Positions 12,693-25,803 of a stretch of DNA of 64,000 nucleotides are shown here, one piece after another (position 1 is the first letter of the stretch; each line of letters opens with the position of its first letter). The DNA is from Rattus norvegicus (lineage: Eukaryota; Chordata; Mammalia; Rodentia; Muridae). The notes beneath the pieces were generated by a model. The model saw nothing but the letters and a program-made list of their open reading frames with translations, did no database searches and was not told the origin of the DNA. Where the stretch lies: contig NW_026947411.1 of the NCBI RefSeq assembly GCF_036323735.1, forward strand, positions 1-64,000, written 5' to 3'. The translations under genes and the position numbers were made by a program.

Positions 12693-14465
12693 AAAAATAC
12701 AAGACTGATTTCCAGAATGGATATACCAACTTGCAATCTGACCAAAAAAGGAGGAGAGTTCCTCTTTCTCCACCTCCTTTTCAGAATCTGTTGTGAATTT
12801 CTTATCTTACCATTCTGAGTGGTGTGCTGTGTAACCTCAGAATTTGTTGATTTGCATTTACCTGATGGCTAAGGATGTTGATATTCCTCAGTAGAGAATT
12901 CTTTGTTTAGTGCTATTCACCATTTTTGAAAGGACTATTTGATATTCTGGAGTCTAACTCCTTGAGACTTTTATAGATTTTAGCCCTCTATCAGATGGAC
13001 GCTTGGCAAAGATCTTTTCTTAACGTATTTTATTACCTTTTTCCAAATTCCAGTGCCCTATGATTTTCAAAAGCTTTATGAAGTCCCATTTGTCAATTCT
13101 TGATCTTGGAGCAAAGACATTGGTGTTATGTTCAGTAAATTTCCCCACTTTTTCTTCTATTAGTTTTAGATTATATGTTTCTTGTGGAGATACTTGATCC
13201 ACTTCGACTTGATCTTTGTACAGGGTGATAAGAATTGTTTCATTTCCATTCTTCTACATGCTAACCTCCAGTCGAATGAGAACCGTTTGTGGACAATTTT
13301 ATCGTTCCATTGGTTGGTTTCGATTCATTGTCAAATATCAAGTGGCCATAGGTGTGTGCCTTCATTTCTGGGCCTTCAATTATATTACATTGATCTACCT
13401 GACTGTCCCTTTACCATTCCGTTCAATTTTTATCATTATTGTTCTGTAATACAGCTTGAAGTCATCAATAGTGATTACCCCAGAAGTTCTTATATTGTTG
13501 AAGAACTTTTTCTCTATCATGGGGTTCTTGTTATTCCAACTGAATTTTCAAATTGCTCCTTCTAACTCTGTGAAGAATTGAGTTGGAATTTTGATGGTGA
13601 TTGCCTTGAATCTGTTGATAACTTTTGGCAAGATGGCCACTTTTATAATATTAACCCTGCACATGCAAGAGCATGGGAATTTTTTCCATCTTCTGAGATC
13701 TTCTTCAAAATTTTTCTTCAGAGACTTGAAATTCCTGTCATACAGAGCTTTCACTTGCTTGTTTAGAGTCAAGATGAGGTATTTTTTATTATTTGTGACT
13801 ATTTTGAAGGCTGTCATTTCCTTATTTTCTCCTCAAACTGTTTATCCTTGAAATAGAATGCTATTGATTTGTTTGAGTTAAGTTTACATCCAGCCACTTT
13901 GCTGAAGTTGTTTATCAGATGAACGAGTACCCTGGTGGAATTTTGGGGTCTAAAATATACAATCACATCATCTTAAATCATGATATTTTAAGTTCTTGCT
14001 TTCTAAATTTTTCTGTTTTCCTACATGTTTTTGTCTAATTTTTGTGGATAAGACTTCCAGTACTATATTGTTGGGGTAAGTAGATATTGGGCAAAATTTT
14101 CTAGTTCGTGATATTTGTGGTAGTGCTTCAAGTCTCTCTTCAGTAAGTTTGTTGTTGGCAACTTTTTTATGTATTTTCTATTACTATGTTTAAGTATGGG
14201 CATTGAATTCCTAATATTTTCCAAGACAATTAACATGAAGAAATATTGATTTTTCAAAATATTTTATCAGCATCTATAAAGATGATCATTTATTTCCCCC
14301 CCAGGAGTTTATTTACATAATTGATTCTTCTATGTCCTGAAATCCAGTTGAACCATAATTTCTTGAAAATTCTGTCTTTTTTCCATTTCATAATTTTAGC
14401 ACCTTTGTCAAAGACAAAGTGACCATAGGTGTGTGCATTCATTTCTGCATCTTCAGGCTAGTGAT
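12693..14465 (-). mobile_element. Second antisense L1 ORF2 fragment, rearranged
   Basis: An ORF2 fragment on the minus strand with two private changes. At about 12870-12890 the text passes from 'aaggatgttgata' to 'ttcctca', missing about 30 bp found in typical rodent L1. At about 14320 the order jumps from the reverse transcriptase region ('catttatttcc...taattgat') back to a part nearer the ORF2 C-terminus ('ctccagttgaacca', 'gaaaattctgtctttt') for about 130 bp. Both changes recur on the right side of the array, at 55592-55698 and near 61620. It is absent at the matching point of copy 2 (about 28207). Confidence 0.85.
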
Positions 14466-17232
14466 CATTTCTTTTTCCCACAGAGTTCCCAAAGGAGTTT
14501 CAAATGTTCATTTTCTATCCTACAGGTCTCCAGTCTTTGCACTTATCCTCCAAATGTGGTGAAGAAGACAACTCTGGTCAAGGGGAGGTACAACAGGCCC
14601 CATAATACAAAGAGGATTGCAAAACTTCCTATCTTAAAGGTAATCTCAGTGATTTCTCATAATCCACAAATGAATTAAGTCCTGCCCCCTCTCCACACGA
14701 GACTGTATTACCTTCACCAGCTGACAAAGCAGGGCAGAGAGCTATGTCCACTCACGAAGACAGTCAAATGTGTCCCCCATCTCCAACAAAGTGCGTTATG
14801 CAATCTGCTTTGGGTAAAATGAGTTTGAAACCTGATTCTGCTGACAAAGGGGATTTCAGAACTTCCCTATTAAACCTAGAGGACCTTCCAAGTCCTCCAC
14901 TATTAAAAAATGTGCTTAAATCATCACTTATGTTCCAAGGGGGACAAAATACAGTCACAAATCCCCAAGTGAACCTCATAACACACATACCAGCCCTGGC
15001 AGAGACAAAATTTTCTGCATGTACACCTTTAGATCAAGGACCATTGCCAGCTTCAGAAGGGGCTCTTGAGAGTTCTATACCCAAGGAAAATGTGGTAGAA
15101 AATTCTGAGTCCACCCAAGGGACTCTTGTGCATTCTGTACATAAAAAATATGATTAGCACACTCTCCATCTCCCCCAGTACATCCAATGTCCCTATACAG
15201 AACATTACTCAAATATCCTCTAAAATTGAAAAGGACCCTTTTGACTTGTCATCAGGCCCAAAACGAGACAAGTTTATCTAAACACACAGTCAATGAGCCA
15301 TGCACTGTCCATATTTATACAATGTACAGAGAAGATAAAACACCCCCTACCTCGTCAGAGAACTCTAGGTCATTCTGTCCTGAAAGGAGAGGCTCCAAAA
15401 TTTTCCACATATACATCAGAGATGCTAGAATTTACCAAAACTGAGCAGGATTTTCTGAGTAGTACTCTACCTCATAAAGAGATTGTGGGACAAGAAACAT
15501 CTACAAAAGGATATCTACCCACAGCCACATCTTTAGAAATGGCTTGTGGATGTGACACAAATAAAAAAAGATGTTGTAGGACATTTTCTATCTTAGAGAA
15601 GGTTATAGATTCAACCATATGTTAACGAGGAGTGGGGGAACATGATATGCAAACACCAGTGTCTGCAGCACCCTTGATAACTGAGGAAAGGGATTCCTTC
15701 TTTTCCATTTGGGCAAAAGAATGCATACAACCTCTGCAAACTTCACAGGGGGCTATAGGATCTTCCTTATCTCCTCAAGGTCAGCCATCTTCCCCAAATA
15801 CAGTAGATGCTACACACTCTTTCAAATATGAACAAGGGGTTTCCAGTCCTTCTTTATACCCACAAGCTGGCCCAGAACATCTGCAAAATACATCAAAGAC
15901 TTTGGATTTTACCTTATATTCTGAAGGGGCCTTGGAACCTGTTTTGCCTATCAAGCAGGCTATGGAACCTGACAGTTCTACACGAAAGTCTGTTTCCACT
16001 TCTCCAGCAGAAGAAATTATTTTGGAACTTCCTCAATTACACAACAATATCTAGAAACATCGTTATCTGCTCATGAGGCTCTCAGCCCTCTCACATATGT
16101 CCATGATGGTCTAGGAGATGTCACATCTTCTGAGGTCGCTCTAATACCTATACCACATTCTGACGTCACAGTCAGCATTTCTACACGTATACACGGTACA
16201 TTAAGACCTTCCTCATCTGAGAAGGATGTCTTAGGATCTACTGCATCTCAACAGCTTGCTTTACAACTGTCCCCATCTACCCAAGTAGATTTATTTCACA
16301 TGTCCACTCTGGGGAGAAATGGTCACCATTCTCCCTCTACCAAAATGGACCTCAGGAATCCAGTTTCTAGAAACAAAGGGTTAAGATTTGACCCTTCTGA
16401 TGGAGTCTTGAGAAATTTCTCCTCGAACGAAGACAGTTTCAACCTTACCCCTTCTGCCAAAAGGTATCCTTTGCCATCTTATGCTGCCAAAGAGAAACCA
16501 AAAGGTACAACTATTCCTCAGGAGAGTCGCACAAATTCTCCATATGTCCAAAGGGCCTTGTAATTTTCCAAAGATGATGAAGGAATTGTGGAAAGTTGCC
16601 AATCCTTACAAGGGCATGCTAGATATTCCATATTGTCCCAAAATGCTCAAGTACCTCCTCCTTCTACCAAAAAGGCATGTTCACCGTCTGCCCTAGGATT
16701 TCAGGGAATTTCATCACCCCTCTCTAGGGTTACAGAAACTGTTCTCCGTCCTCAAAGTAATTTGTCATTGTGAAAATTAGACTTCAAAAATACAAAAACG
16801 TTTTTTATACTTCCAAAGTTCTGATGGAAACTCCACATCGAAAAAAACTCATTTATACCTTGTGCCATTAGCCCAAGTGTATCAGAAAAATTCCATGTCT
16901 TCTAAAGCATCAAAAAAATCAATCTGTTTCTAGCACTCTTCCTGGGAAACATATACCATCAGCCATAGAATCCCCAGGATCATTAAAATCTAAAAAAGGA
17001 GTATCTAGAATATTTATCATCTGCCCAAAGGTCTTTAAGATGTTCAGCAACTTCTCCATTAGCTTGGTTAACCCATAGAACAAAAGAACAAAAGCCATCT
17101 TCCCAGTGTGTTTTCCCAAGAACCACATAGTTTTTCTTTTCATTATGCCAAGATATAATGCCAGCTTCCTTCTCCCCATCTCTATTCTCTTGACCCTCTT
17201 TCTTCTCCCTCCCAAATGGCTGTTTACTCTGA
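14466..17232 (+). pseudogene. Ser/Thr/Pro-rich gene-like sequence, copy 1 (decayed)
   Basis: I do not recognise the family. A splice-acceptor-like 'ttctatcctacag' ends at 14525. A Ser/Thr/Pro-rich reading frame then runs from about 14675 in open pieces (14675-15157, 15293-15625, 15632-16054, about 16055-16563, 16588-16773) separated by stops and frameshifts. The protein is low in complexity, with loose repeats of about 12-20 residues built on PS-rich cores such as LSPSTQVDLFHM and HSPSTKMDLRNP; there is no signal peptide or membrane segment. Its 3' end runs into the tail shared with the tandem units (stop at 17230). Upstream exons are missing: an L1 abuts it at 14465. It could be the large last exon of a lineage-specific gene, now dead. 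Confidence 0.65.
14521..14526 (+). promoter_or_regulatory. Candidate splice acceptor of copy 1
   Basis: A pyrimidine-rich run followed by CTACAG|GTCTCC precedes the homologous block. Copy 2 has the same site as CTGCAG|GTCTCC at 28264-28270, so the acceptor is kept in both copies although the frames downstream are broken. Confidence 0.4.
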
Positions 17233-17390
17233 ATTAGAGGCCAATTAGTAAACCCTATAGTTACTGAAGGAATATCTGAGAGGCAGTCTCTTTGAGGACA
17301 ACTCTACAAACATCACAGAACCTGCTAGGGCTATCCAGGATACAAGAATATTTCAGGCAGGACCGAATGATGATGTCACTGAGAACTTCC

Positions 17391-17450
17391 ATGGCCTACA
17401 TGCTAAACAGCTTTCCTTACATTGACCAATTTGTAGGGTGTCCTTTCCAT
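17391..17450 (+). pseudogene. Exon-1-like frame of U0
   Basis: The ATG lies in TTCCATGG context 12 bp after the CRE-like TGATGTCA. Twenty codons are open and begin MAYMLNSFPYIDQ. The last codon reads CAT where other units have CAG, and the donor GTATGT is GAGTGT, so splicing from here is unlikely. Homologous positions in the other units are described in their entries. Confidence 0.45.
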
Positions 17451-18266
17451 GAGTGTCTCCTGTGACACAGTGGAAACCTTTACATACTACATCTCTCCAA
17501 TGCTAAGTACTTCGATTGTTTCATTAGTGGTTACATTCTCTGAATGGAGAAATTTAGTTAGGGGCTTAGCATGGGAAGAAAAGATCTAGGAATATGGAGT
17601 GGAGGAGATTCTTCTGGATAATAATTTTATTCCCAGGTCCATTCCTGTGACATACACTTCAATTCCCTAGGTTTTCTCTGTATCTCCAAGCAAGTATTTT
17701 CCCTACAGACCTTCAAATGAATAAATATTGTATTAATTATTTTGTCTGCATTCCTTGAGAGGGGACGTTATATATATTCCTGAATGTGTACTCAAAAATT
17801 CAGTTTTCCAATTAAATTTTTTGCAATGATTTTGTCTACAAAGGGGGCACAGCAATAGAGTGAGTATAACAGTGTAAATACTGTGTACCTTCCTCAAATG
17901 ATAAACTCCCAAATCCTTATTTTATCCAAACATTACCAGACATCATTAAAGCAAAGGACAGCATGGACTATAATATTCGGTTCTCTTGTCCCATTTGATA
18001 TCAGTTCTGCATTATTTACCTTACTGGATTCCCATGACGAGACTTGAGGGTTTTGGATGTTTTACCCTGATTCTTTCCTCAGGCCAAACATAAGATTCAG
18101 GAGGATGTGCAGGATGAGGAATAGAGTGTGGTCCAGTGAAACCTCAGCTTCATTAGGTTCATAAGAACAGGAGAGAATCTATTTGGCACTGTCATTTGTG
18201 GATTCTATCTTCTTGATCTTGTATCCCAGAATCCATGTTAAAATGCCATCTAAATTCATAGCTATA

Positions 18267-18267
<1 letters not shown>

Positions 18268-18334
<67 letters not shown>

Positions 18335-18510
18335 ATGTGTGTGTATATAGATGATATATATATGATTTATAGACATATAGATATATAGATATATAGATAT
18401 ACGGATATAGATTTATAGATATATAGATATACAGATATATAGATATATAGATATACAGATATATAGATATACAGATTATAGATATGGATATAGATAGAGA
18501 TAGAGATAGA
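18268..18510. repeat. (TA)n-(GT)n-(ATAGATAT)n compound microsatellite
   Basis: About 48 bp of TA, 20 bp of GT, then about 150 bp of ATAGATAT-type repeats with ACAG and ACGG variants. It has grown at the same place in the unit where other units have only a short TATATATGTATACATC-like seed. Confidence 0.9.
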
Positions 18511-20689
18511 TATATTAGCCAGCAAAACTAGATAAGATGGATGAATCTTATTATTGCATGATTAGAAGAAACGGATATAGGTCTATCCTGAGAGACACAG
18601 TTAGAGCATGTCAAATACAGAAGTGAATGGTAGTGGCCAACCAGTGAACTGAAAACCGATCTCTTGTTGGTAGACTTTGAGAAGGGTTACAAGAGCTGAA
18701 GGAGCTTTTAATCCTATAAGAAAAAACATGCCATCAAACCAGAGTTTTCTGGTAGTATACAAATATTCAAAGATTGTACATGGATAGACCTATGGCTCCC
18801 ACTTCATATGTAGCAGAGAATGGTCTTGTTGGTCACCAATGGAATGAGATGCCCTTGGTCTAAACTAGGTATTATTACCAATTCAATGGAATGTCAAAGA
18901 GCAATAAGAGTGATTATACAAGAAGGGCATGGGGACCGGTTAGGGATCTCATGGAAAGCAATCTGGGAAAGGAAAATATTTGAAATGTAAATATGGAAAA
19001 TCAAATTAAAAAAGCAAAAAAAATCTTGCTAAAAATAATAAATATTAACTAAGTTAAAAATAAGAAAACTGCCATCGAATCATACATATTGAATGAGAAA
19101 TCTAAAGGGTCACAATCAGGCAATGGCTGTCAGAGTAATCCTAGCAAAAAGACTGATATGATGAACTATAAACACATCTCACTCCCAAATCCCAGTATCA
19201 AACACAAACTGCTCTATAGGTATTCAAATAATCAAGGAGATTCCTCTGAGCTGAGGACACATTAATTGTCTTTCACTTCTTCCTTAGGGCCCTTTTCTTT
19301 TGGGCAAAAAAATAAAAGGCATGAGCTGTAAGGAAAAGGACAGTGCCCTCCCCTACACCTGGCTTTTTTGATAAATATATTAATGATATAAACTCTCTGA
19401 CTTAAAGGAACCATTAGAAGGAGAGAAGTCCAGTTAGTTTTGACAGGTTCCGAGCCCCTGAACCCATGTGTGGAAGGGTCAGATCAATTGTATTTCTTCA
19501 ACGTACCTACTCAACTCCTAGAAAAGAGTCAGTGAGATTTCCCGGGGTCAACATATTTCTTCCTTTGTTTTATACCAAGAAAGAAGACCATCTTTGTTCT
19601 CCCCATCTCTGAGCTTTTCATATTCTTTGTTCTCACTCCCAAATTGATATTTCCTCTGAACTACAGGAGGTTATTAGTAAACCTTATAGGCACTGAAGGA
19701 ATATCCAAGAGGCATTTGCAGACACTTGTGACATCACAGGAGAAGCTAGGGCTCTCCAGGATACAAGAGATTTTTCATGGAGGGCCTAATGATGAATGTC
19801 TCTGAGAACTGCCCTGGCCTACCTGTAAACAGCTTTCTTTACATTGACCAGTTTCAAGAGTGCCTTTCCAGGTATGTCTCCCGTGACATAGGGGAAACCT
19901 TTATGTACTCCATCTCTCTAAAGCTAGGGTCTTCTCTTTGCTTCGACAGTGGTTACATGCTCTGAATGGAGAAAGTTAGTCAGGGTCCTGACATGGGTAG
20001 TAATGATGTAGGAACTTGGGAGTGTAGGAGATTCTTCTGGATAATATTTTTATTCCCATGTCCATTCCTGTGACATACAGTTCCATTTTCTAGGTTTTCT
20101 CTGTTTTATAATGGCCAGTATTTTCGCTATAGACCTTTAGGTGAATGAATATTGTATTTCACTTTCTTATTGTACATTCCTTGATAGGGGACTTTATAAA
20201 TATTTCTGAATGTGTACTCTAAATTACTGTTTTCCAATTCCATTTTCTGCTATGATATTGGAAACAAATGTGGCCCGGCTATAGAGTGAGTATAATAGTG
20301 TGAATACTGTGTACTTACTTCAAATGATAAACTCCCAAATCCTTATTTTATCCAAAGATATCTATACATCAATAAAGCAAAGGACCACATGGACTATACA
20401 TTTCGGTTCTCTAATCAAATTTGATAACTGTACTACATTATGTACCTTCCTGTGGTCCCATGGCCAGCCTTGAAAGTTTCAGATGTGTTACCATGATTCT
20501 TTTAAAGGCCAAATAAAAGAAACAGGGGTATGGGCAGGAAAAGGAAGGCCTGAGGGACAGTGAAACCTCAACTTCAATACCTTCATAAGTATAGGAGTGA
20601 GTCTATTAGACATTGACATTAGTAATTTCTACAATTTCTACATTCTTTACATAGTTGCACAGAATCCATGTTGACATTCCACCTAACCA

Positions 20690-20693
<4 letters not shown>

Positions 20694-20748
<55 letters not shown>
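20694..20748. repeat. (TA)n microsatellite in U1
   Basis: About 55 bp of uninterrupted TA followed by T-run sequence, directly upstream of the L1 3' end of this unit. Confidence 0.95.
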
Positions 20749-20757
<9 letters not shown>

Positions 20758-21572
20758 TTTTCTTTTCAGACACCAAAACTAGATAAGAGTGATGAAGCTA
20801 AGTAGTGCTATTGCTATTGGCCAGGAAACTGATATACATATGTCCTGAGAGAAACAGCTAGAGCATTTCAAATAAAGAATAGAATGCTAGTGGCAAACAG
20901 GTGAACTGAAACGGACCACTTGTTGGTAGATTCTGAGAAAGAATAACAAGAGCTGAAGGAGCTTTCAACACCGAAAGAAAAAAAATGCTAATGAACCAGA
21001 GCTTTCTGGTACTAAACCAATATTCAAAATCTGTACTTGGACAGACCTATGAATCCAACTGCATATGTAGCAGAGGATGGCTTTTTGGGCACCAATGGAA
21101 GTAGAAGGCCTTGGTCCTTCCCTTGGTTTGACTCACAGTTAAAATAAATGTGAAAGGACAGTAAGGTAGTTTATAGAAGAACAGGAGAGGGACCAGTTAG
21201 GTATCTTATGGTAGTAAACTCTTGAAAGAAATAATATTTTAAATGTAAATGTACATATTTATTTGTTTAAAAAAACAAATAAAATTTGTAAAAATAAAAA
21301 AAATATAAGAAATAAATGAAAAGAAAACTGACAGCTAAACACAAACACAGATGTTGACTCAGAAATCTAATGGATCACTGTCAGGGTATGGTAGTTACAG
21401 ATATAATAGTGGAAAGACTAGGATGGTGAAGACTCAACTAGAAACAGTTCTCTCTCCCAGATATCTGTATCAGACACAAACTGCACAATAGATATCTAAA
21501 GCATGGAGGAGTTTACTCTGAGCTAGGGACACAATACTTGTCCTTCCTTTCTTCCTTAGGTCCTTTCTCTTC

Positions 21573-21950
21573 TTGTCAAAAAGAATTAAGGCCATATGCT
21601 CTCAGGAAAACAACTGTGCCCTTCCCATCACTTGGCTTTTGATATATATGAATGATATAAACTCTCTGATTTCCAGGACCCATAATTACAGGGAAGTCCA
21701 GATGCTTCTGAGAGGACCCCAAATCCTGATTCCCATTTGTGGAAGACTCAGATCAGTGCTATCTGTTCAGAAATATCACTCAACCCGTACCAAGGAGTCA
21801 CTGAGCTTTCAGAAGCACACATATTTCTTCCTTTTTTTAGAGCAAAACAGAAGGGAAGCTTCCTTATCTCCATATCTGTTCTCTTCATCCTTTGTTCTCA
21901 CTCCCAAATGGCTGTTTACTCTGAAATGGATGCCATTTACTAAACTCTAG
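21573..21950 (+). pseudogene. Longest tail frame of the array (U1)
   Basis: The frame covers 125 codons and includes the part shared with U6, U7, U11 and both Ser/Thr/Pro-rich copies: a core like LRGPQILIPICGRLRS, then a Ser/Phe-rich end. Upstream, a 'cttccttag' acceptor-like site lies at about 21551-21559. No known domain is visible. It could be a last-exon remnant or a chance frame kept open by shared ancestry. Confidence 0.35.
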
Positions 21951-21999
21951 AGGTACTGAAGGAATACCTGAGAAGCAGATGCAGTCATGACAACACTTG

Positions 22000-22071
22000 T
22001 GACATCACAGAAGAAGACAAAGCTCTCCAGGTTACAAGAGATTTTTCAGGCAGGGCCTAATGATGATGTCA
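22000..22071 (+). promoter_or_regulatory. CRE-like pair of U2
   Basis: TGACATCA and TGATGTCA start 64 bp apart. Each differs from the palindromic cAMP-response element TGACGTCA by one CpG transition, on opposite strands. That the sites bind CREB/CREM factors is inference from their similarity and their place just upstream of the exon-1-like frame. Confidence 0.45.
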
Positions 22072-23046
22072 CTGAAAACTGCCATTGTCTTCCTGCTAAA
22101 TAGTTTTCTTTACATTGACCAGAGTTGAGGGTGCCCTTTCCTGGTTTGTCTCCTATGATTCAGTGGAAACATTTACTCCATCTCTCTAAAGCTAGAGATT
22201 TCCCTTTGCATTATTAGTGGATACATGCTCTGAACGGGAAAATTTAGTCAAGGTCCTGGAATTGGTAGAAAAGATCTTGTAACATGGAGTGGAGGAGATT
22301 CTTCTGGATATTAATTTTATAACCAGGTACATTTTGTGAAATACAGTTCAATTTTGTAGGTTTTCTCCGTTTCCCAAAGGCCAGTATTTTCCCTACAGAC
22401 CTTCAATTGAATGTATATTTTATTTCACTTTCGTATTGTACATTCCTCGATATGGGACTTTATAAATATTGCTGAATGTGTACTCAAAACTTTTTTTTTC
22501 CAATTCCATTTTCTGGAATGATTTTGGCAACAAATGTGGCCTAGCTATAGAATGAGTATAAGAGTGTAAATATTGTGTACCTACTTGAAATGATAAACTC
22601 CCAAATCCTTAATTTATCCCAAAATTATCAGGGATCAGTCAAGCAAAGGACAACATGGACTATAGAATTCGATTCTCTAGTCCCATTTGATATCAGTTCT
22701 GCATTATCTACCTTACTGTGTTCCCGTGGCCAGACTTGAGGTTTGCGGTTGTTCTACAATTATTCATTCTTCTGGAATAATAAGATACAAGAAGGACAGG
22801 GAGAGGAATTGCTTGAGGTCCAGGGAAACCTCAACTTCAATATGTTCATAAGAAAAGGAGGGAGTCTATTTGACATTGTCCTTTGTGGATTCTACATTCT
22901 TGACTTAGTTAAGCACAATCCATGTGAAAATTCTACTTATCCACGTAGCGGCAGGAGCCACGCAAAGGAAATATATATATAAGATAAGATTAGATAAGAT
23001 TGATGACGCTAAGAAGTGCATTCTGCCAGGCAACAGATATAGATAT

Positions 23047-23132
23047 TTTTTTTTTTTTGGAGCTGGGGACCGAACCCAGGGCCTTGCGCTTCCTAGGCAA
23101 GCTCTCTACCACTGAGCTAAATCCCCAACCCC
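23047..23132 (-). mobile_element. ID SINE, antisense
   Basis: The reverse complement gives the tRNA-Ala-like ID body with GCTTGCCTAGGAAGCGCAAG and GGTTCGGTCCCCAGCTCC, a form abundant in rat. The T-run at the left is the reversed A-tail. Flanking ATATTT on both sides fits a short target-site duplication. It sits inside the L1 3' end of U2 only, so it inserted after the array formed. Confidence 0.93.
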
Positions 23133-23180
23133 AATATTTCTAAAGAGACACAGCTAGAGCATATGATATACAGAAAAGAA

Positions 23181-23789
23181 TGTGTTTTGTAAAAATATGA
23201 AAATAACAAAGTAAAATTTCCTGTTACCCTGCTAACTCTGGCACCAATATGTCTGAAATTCTCTGCTAGATATCTTGGAGGAAACACATTCCCACTCCTC
23301 GGCTGCACAGTGTTTTTTGCCACCACACACTTTCCTATACACAAACCCTCACATAAAAAACACACAACACAATAATCTTTGATCTAGTAGAATAGATATA
23401 ATTGCCCACTTAAACATACAAATCTGCGTACCATCCATCCCGTAGGAACATTAATAATAACATGTAAATACACAGAGCAAAATCTTAGATTCACTTACCA
23501 TGGCTTCTCACTCTGTCATCTTCCTTTCTCTCCTTTTTCCTCTAGTCTTCTCTTCTTTCAAACTTCTCTCCCGCCCATTCTTCCTTCTCCTCCCATGACA
23601 ACCCTCCTTCTATCCTGTTCCTGCCACTCACATATACTTCACAAATTCAATAGGCAGGTGGTTCTGGTGAAGTAACCTGAGTCCTGAGTACAGGACTATG
23701 CAGCTGACCTTGGGGCATTGGAATTAGTATCAAACACAGATAACTTCAGGGCAAACCACAACATGAACTCTATTGGACAAAAAGTGATC
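23181..23789. mobile_element. Unclassified ~0.6-kb insertion in U2
   Basis: Compared with the other units, this block interrupts the L1 3' end after 'acagaaaagaatg'. It contains a pyrimidine-rich stretch (23510-23600) and 'aggtggttctggtgaagtaacc'. Its size and the purine-rich character of the opposite strand suggest a solo LTR on the minus strand, but I cannot assign a family and see no clear terminal inverted motif or duplication. Confidence 0.5.
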
Positions 23790-24883
23790 TGAAAATGGAC
23801 TTCTTGTTGGTAGATTTTGAGAAAGGATTAGAAGAGGTGAAGGTGCTTTCCACCCCTTAAGAACAAGAATGCTAATGAAGCAGAGCTTTCTGGTAGTAGA
23901 CCAATGTTCAAAAAATGTACATGAACATATTTATGTCTCCAACTACGTATGTTGTAGAGGATGACCTTGTTGGACAACAATGGAAGGAGAACCCTTGGTC
24001 CTGCCTAGGTTTGGCTCCCGGTAAAGTAAATGTCCAGGGGCAGTAAGGGTGGTTATAGGAAAAGGGTAAGGGGACCGGTAAGGAATCATATAGTCTGAAA
24101 ACTGGGAAAAGAAATAATATTTTAAATGTAAATTTAGAAATATCCAATTAAAAAAGCAATAAAATTTGTTTAAAAACTAAAAAAAAAATGATAGAAATAA
24201 AAGAAAATAAATCTGCCAGCTAATCACACCAATTGATTCAGTATTTTAAGGGGTCACTGTCATGGAATGGTATTCAGAGTAATACAAGTGGAAAGACTGA
24301 TATGATTAAGTTTCATCTAAAAGCACTTCTCCTTCCCACATCTCCGTGTCAGACACGAACTGCATTATTAGAATCCAATGCATGCAGCAGTTTACTCTGT
24401 GCTGAGGACACAATACTTGCTTTACTTTCTTCTTTAGGACCTTTCCTTCTTAGCAAAAGGATACAAGCTATGAGCTCCTTGGAAAAACTAGAGTGCCCTA
24501 CCAAAATCTGACATTTGGGATAAAGAAATGAAATACATAAACTGTCTGACTCCCAAGAAAAATAACAAGCAGGAAAGTCCAGATGCTTCTGAGAGGCTCC
24601 CAGCTCCTGATTCCCATAAGTGTGAAGCTCAGATAAATGTTATCTCTTCAGTGAACCTACTCAACCCCTACACAATACTTAAAGAGCTTACCCATTGACC
24701 ACGTATTCCTTCCTTTTTTTATACCAAGACAGAAGGCTAGCTTCCTACTCCCCATGTCTGGTCACTTCATCCTTTGTGTTCTCCCTCCCAAATGGCTGTT
24801 TACCCCCGATTAGTTGCCAATTTGTAAACCCTAGAGGTACTGAAGGAGAATCTGAGAGGCAGTTGCAGTCATGACAACACTTG

Positions 24884-24954
24884 TGACATCACAGAAGAAG
24901 CTTGGGCTCTCCAGGATACAAGAGATTTTTCAGGGAGGACTAATGATGATGTCA
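24884..24954 (+). promoter_or_regulatory. CRE-like pair of U3
   Basis: TGACATCA and TGATGTCA with 63-bp start-to-start spacing, as in U2, U8 and U10. The exon-1 start below it has decayed to ATA. Confidence 0.4.
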
Positions 24955-25720
24955 CTGAGAATTGCCATAGCCTACCTACTAAACAGCTTCCCTTGCAATG
25001 ACCATATTTGAGGGTGCCATTTCCAGAAGTTTCTCCTGTGACACAGTGGAAACCTTTACATACTAATCTCTCTAAAGGTAGAGACTTCCCTTTGCTTCAT
25101 TAGTGGGTACATGCTCTGAATGAACAAAGTTAATCAGGTGCTTAGCATGGCAAGAAAAGATTTAGGAACATAGAGTGGAGGAAACTCTTCCAGATAATAT
25201 TTTATTCCCAGGTACATTCCTGCGACTTACAGTTCAGTATCCCAGGTTTTCTCTATTTCCCAAAGTCCAGTATTTTGCCTACAGACCTTAATTGAATGAA
25301 TATTGTATTTCACTTTCTCATTGTACATTCCTTGAAAAGAGACTTTAATATTCCTGTATGTGTACTCAAAAATTGTTTCTAATTCCATTTTCATCAAAGC
25401 AAAGGACAAAATGACTATAGAAATCACGTTTTTAGCACTATTTGGAATCAGTACTACACTATCTATCTTCCTGTGTCCCCATTGCTAGACTGGAGGGTCG
25501 GATGTTTTACCATCATTGTCTCTGAAGGCCAAACATAAGATAAGAGAAGATGGGTAGAAATAAGAATGGCTTGAGGACCAGTATAACCTCAATTTCAGTA
25601 GAAACATAAGACAAGAGGGATTCTATTTGTGTCAATTCTCAACTCTACATTCTTGAACTAGTTGCGCAGAATCCATGTTACACTTCCATCTAACCACATA
25701 GCTGTAGGAGCCATCAAAAG

Positions 25721-25727
<7 letters not shown>

Positions 25728-25781
<54 letters not shown>

Positions 25782-25803
25782 ATATATATATATGTATATA
25801 TAT
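25728..25803. repeat. (TA)n microsatellite in U3
   Basis: About 75 bp of TA repeats with a few TG interruptions, at the unit's usual microsatellite position. Confidence 0.95.

Larger units (their letters stand above)
17117..19728 (+). repeat. Tandem unit U0
   Basis: This is the first unit, entered in its tail directly from copy 1. TGATGTCA stands at 17371-17378; the partner CRE-like site is eroded to ACATCA (about 17311). An ATG at 17391 opens 20 codons (MAYMLNSFPYIDQ...) but the donor is GAGTGT instead of GTATGT. A (TA)n/(GT)n and ATAGAT-rich microsatellite (18268-18510) precedes the L1 3' end at about 18517-19065. The tail ends near 19680. Confidence 0.85.
19729..21999 (+). repeat. Tandem unit U1
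   Basis: TGACATCA is at 19729-19736; the second CRE-like site is changed to TGAATGTC. The exon-1 start is CTG (19814) and the frame stops early, but the donor CAG|GTATGT at 19869-19877 is intact. A pure (TA)n is at 20694-20748 and the L1 3' end at about 20768-21320. The tail frame is open for 125 codons (21573-21950), the longest in the array, and ends in a Ser-rich stretch (SPYLFSSSFVLTPK). Confidence 0.87.
22000..24883 (+). repeat. Tandem unit U2, with insertions
   Basis: Both CRE-like 8-mers are kept (22000-22007 and 22064-22071). The exon-1 start is ATT (22083), an in-frame TAG interrupts it, and the donor is GGTTTGT. The L1 3' end begins at about 22985 and is split by an antisense ID element (23047-23132) and by about 600 bp of unclassified sequence (about 23181-23789). 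It resumes with 'tgatctgaaaatggac' and ends near 24215. The tail is broken by stops. Confidence 0.87.
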
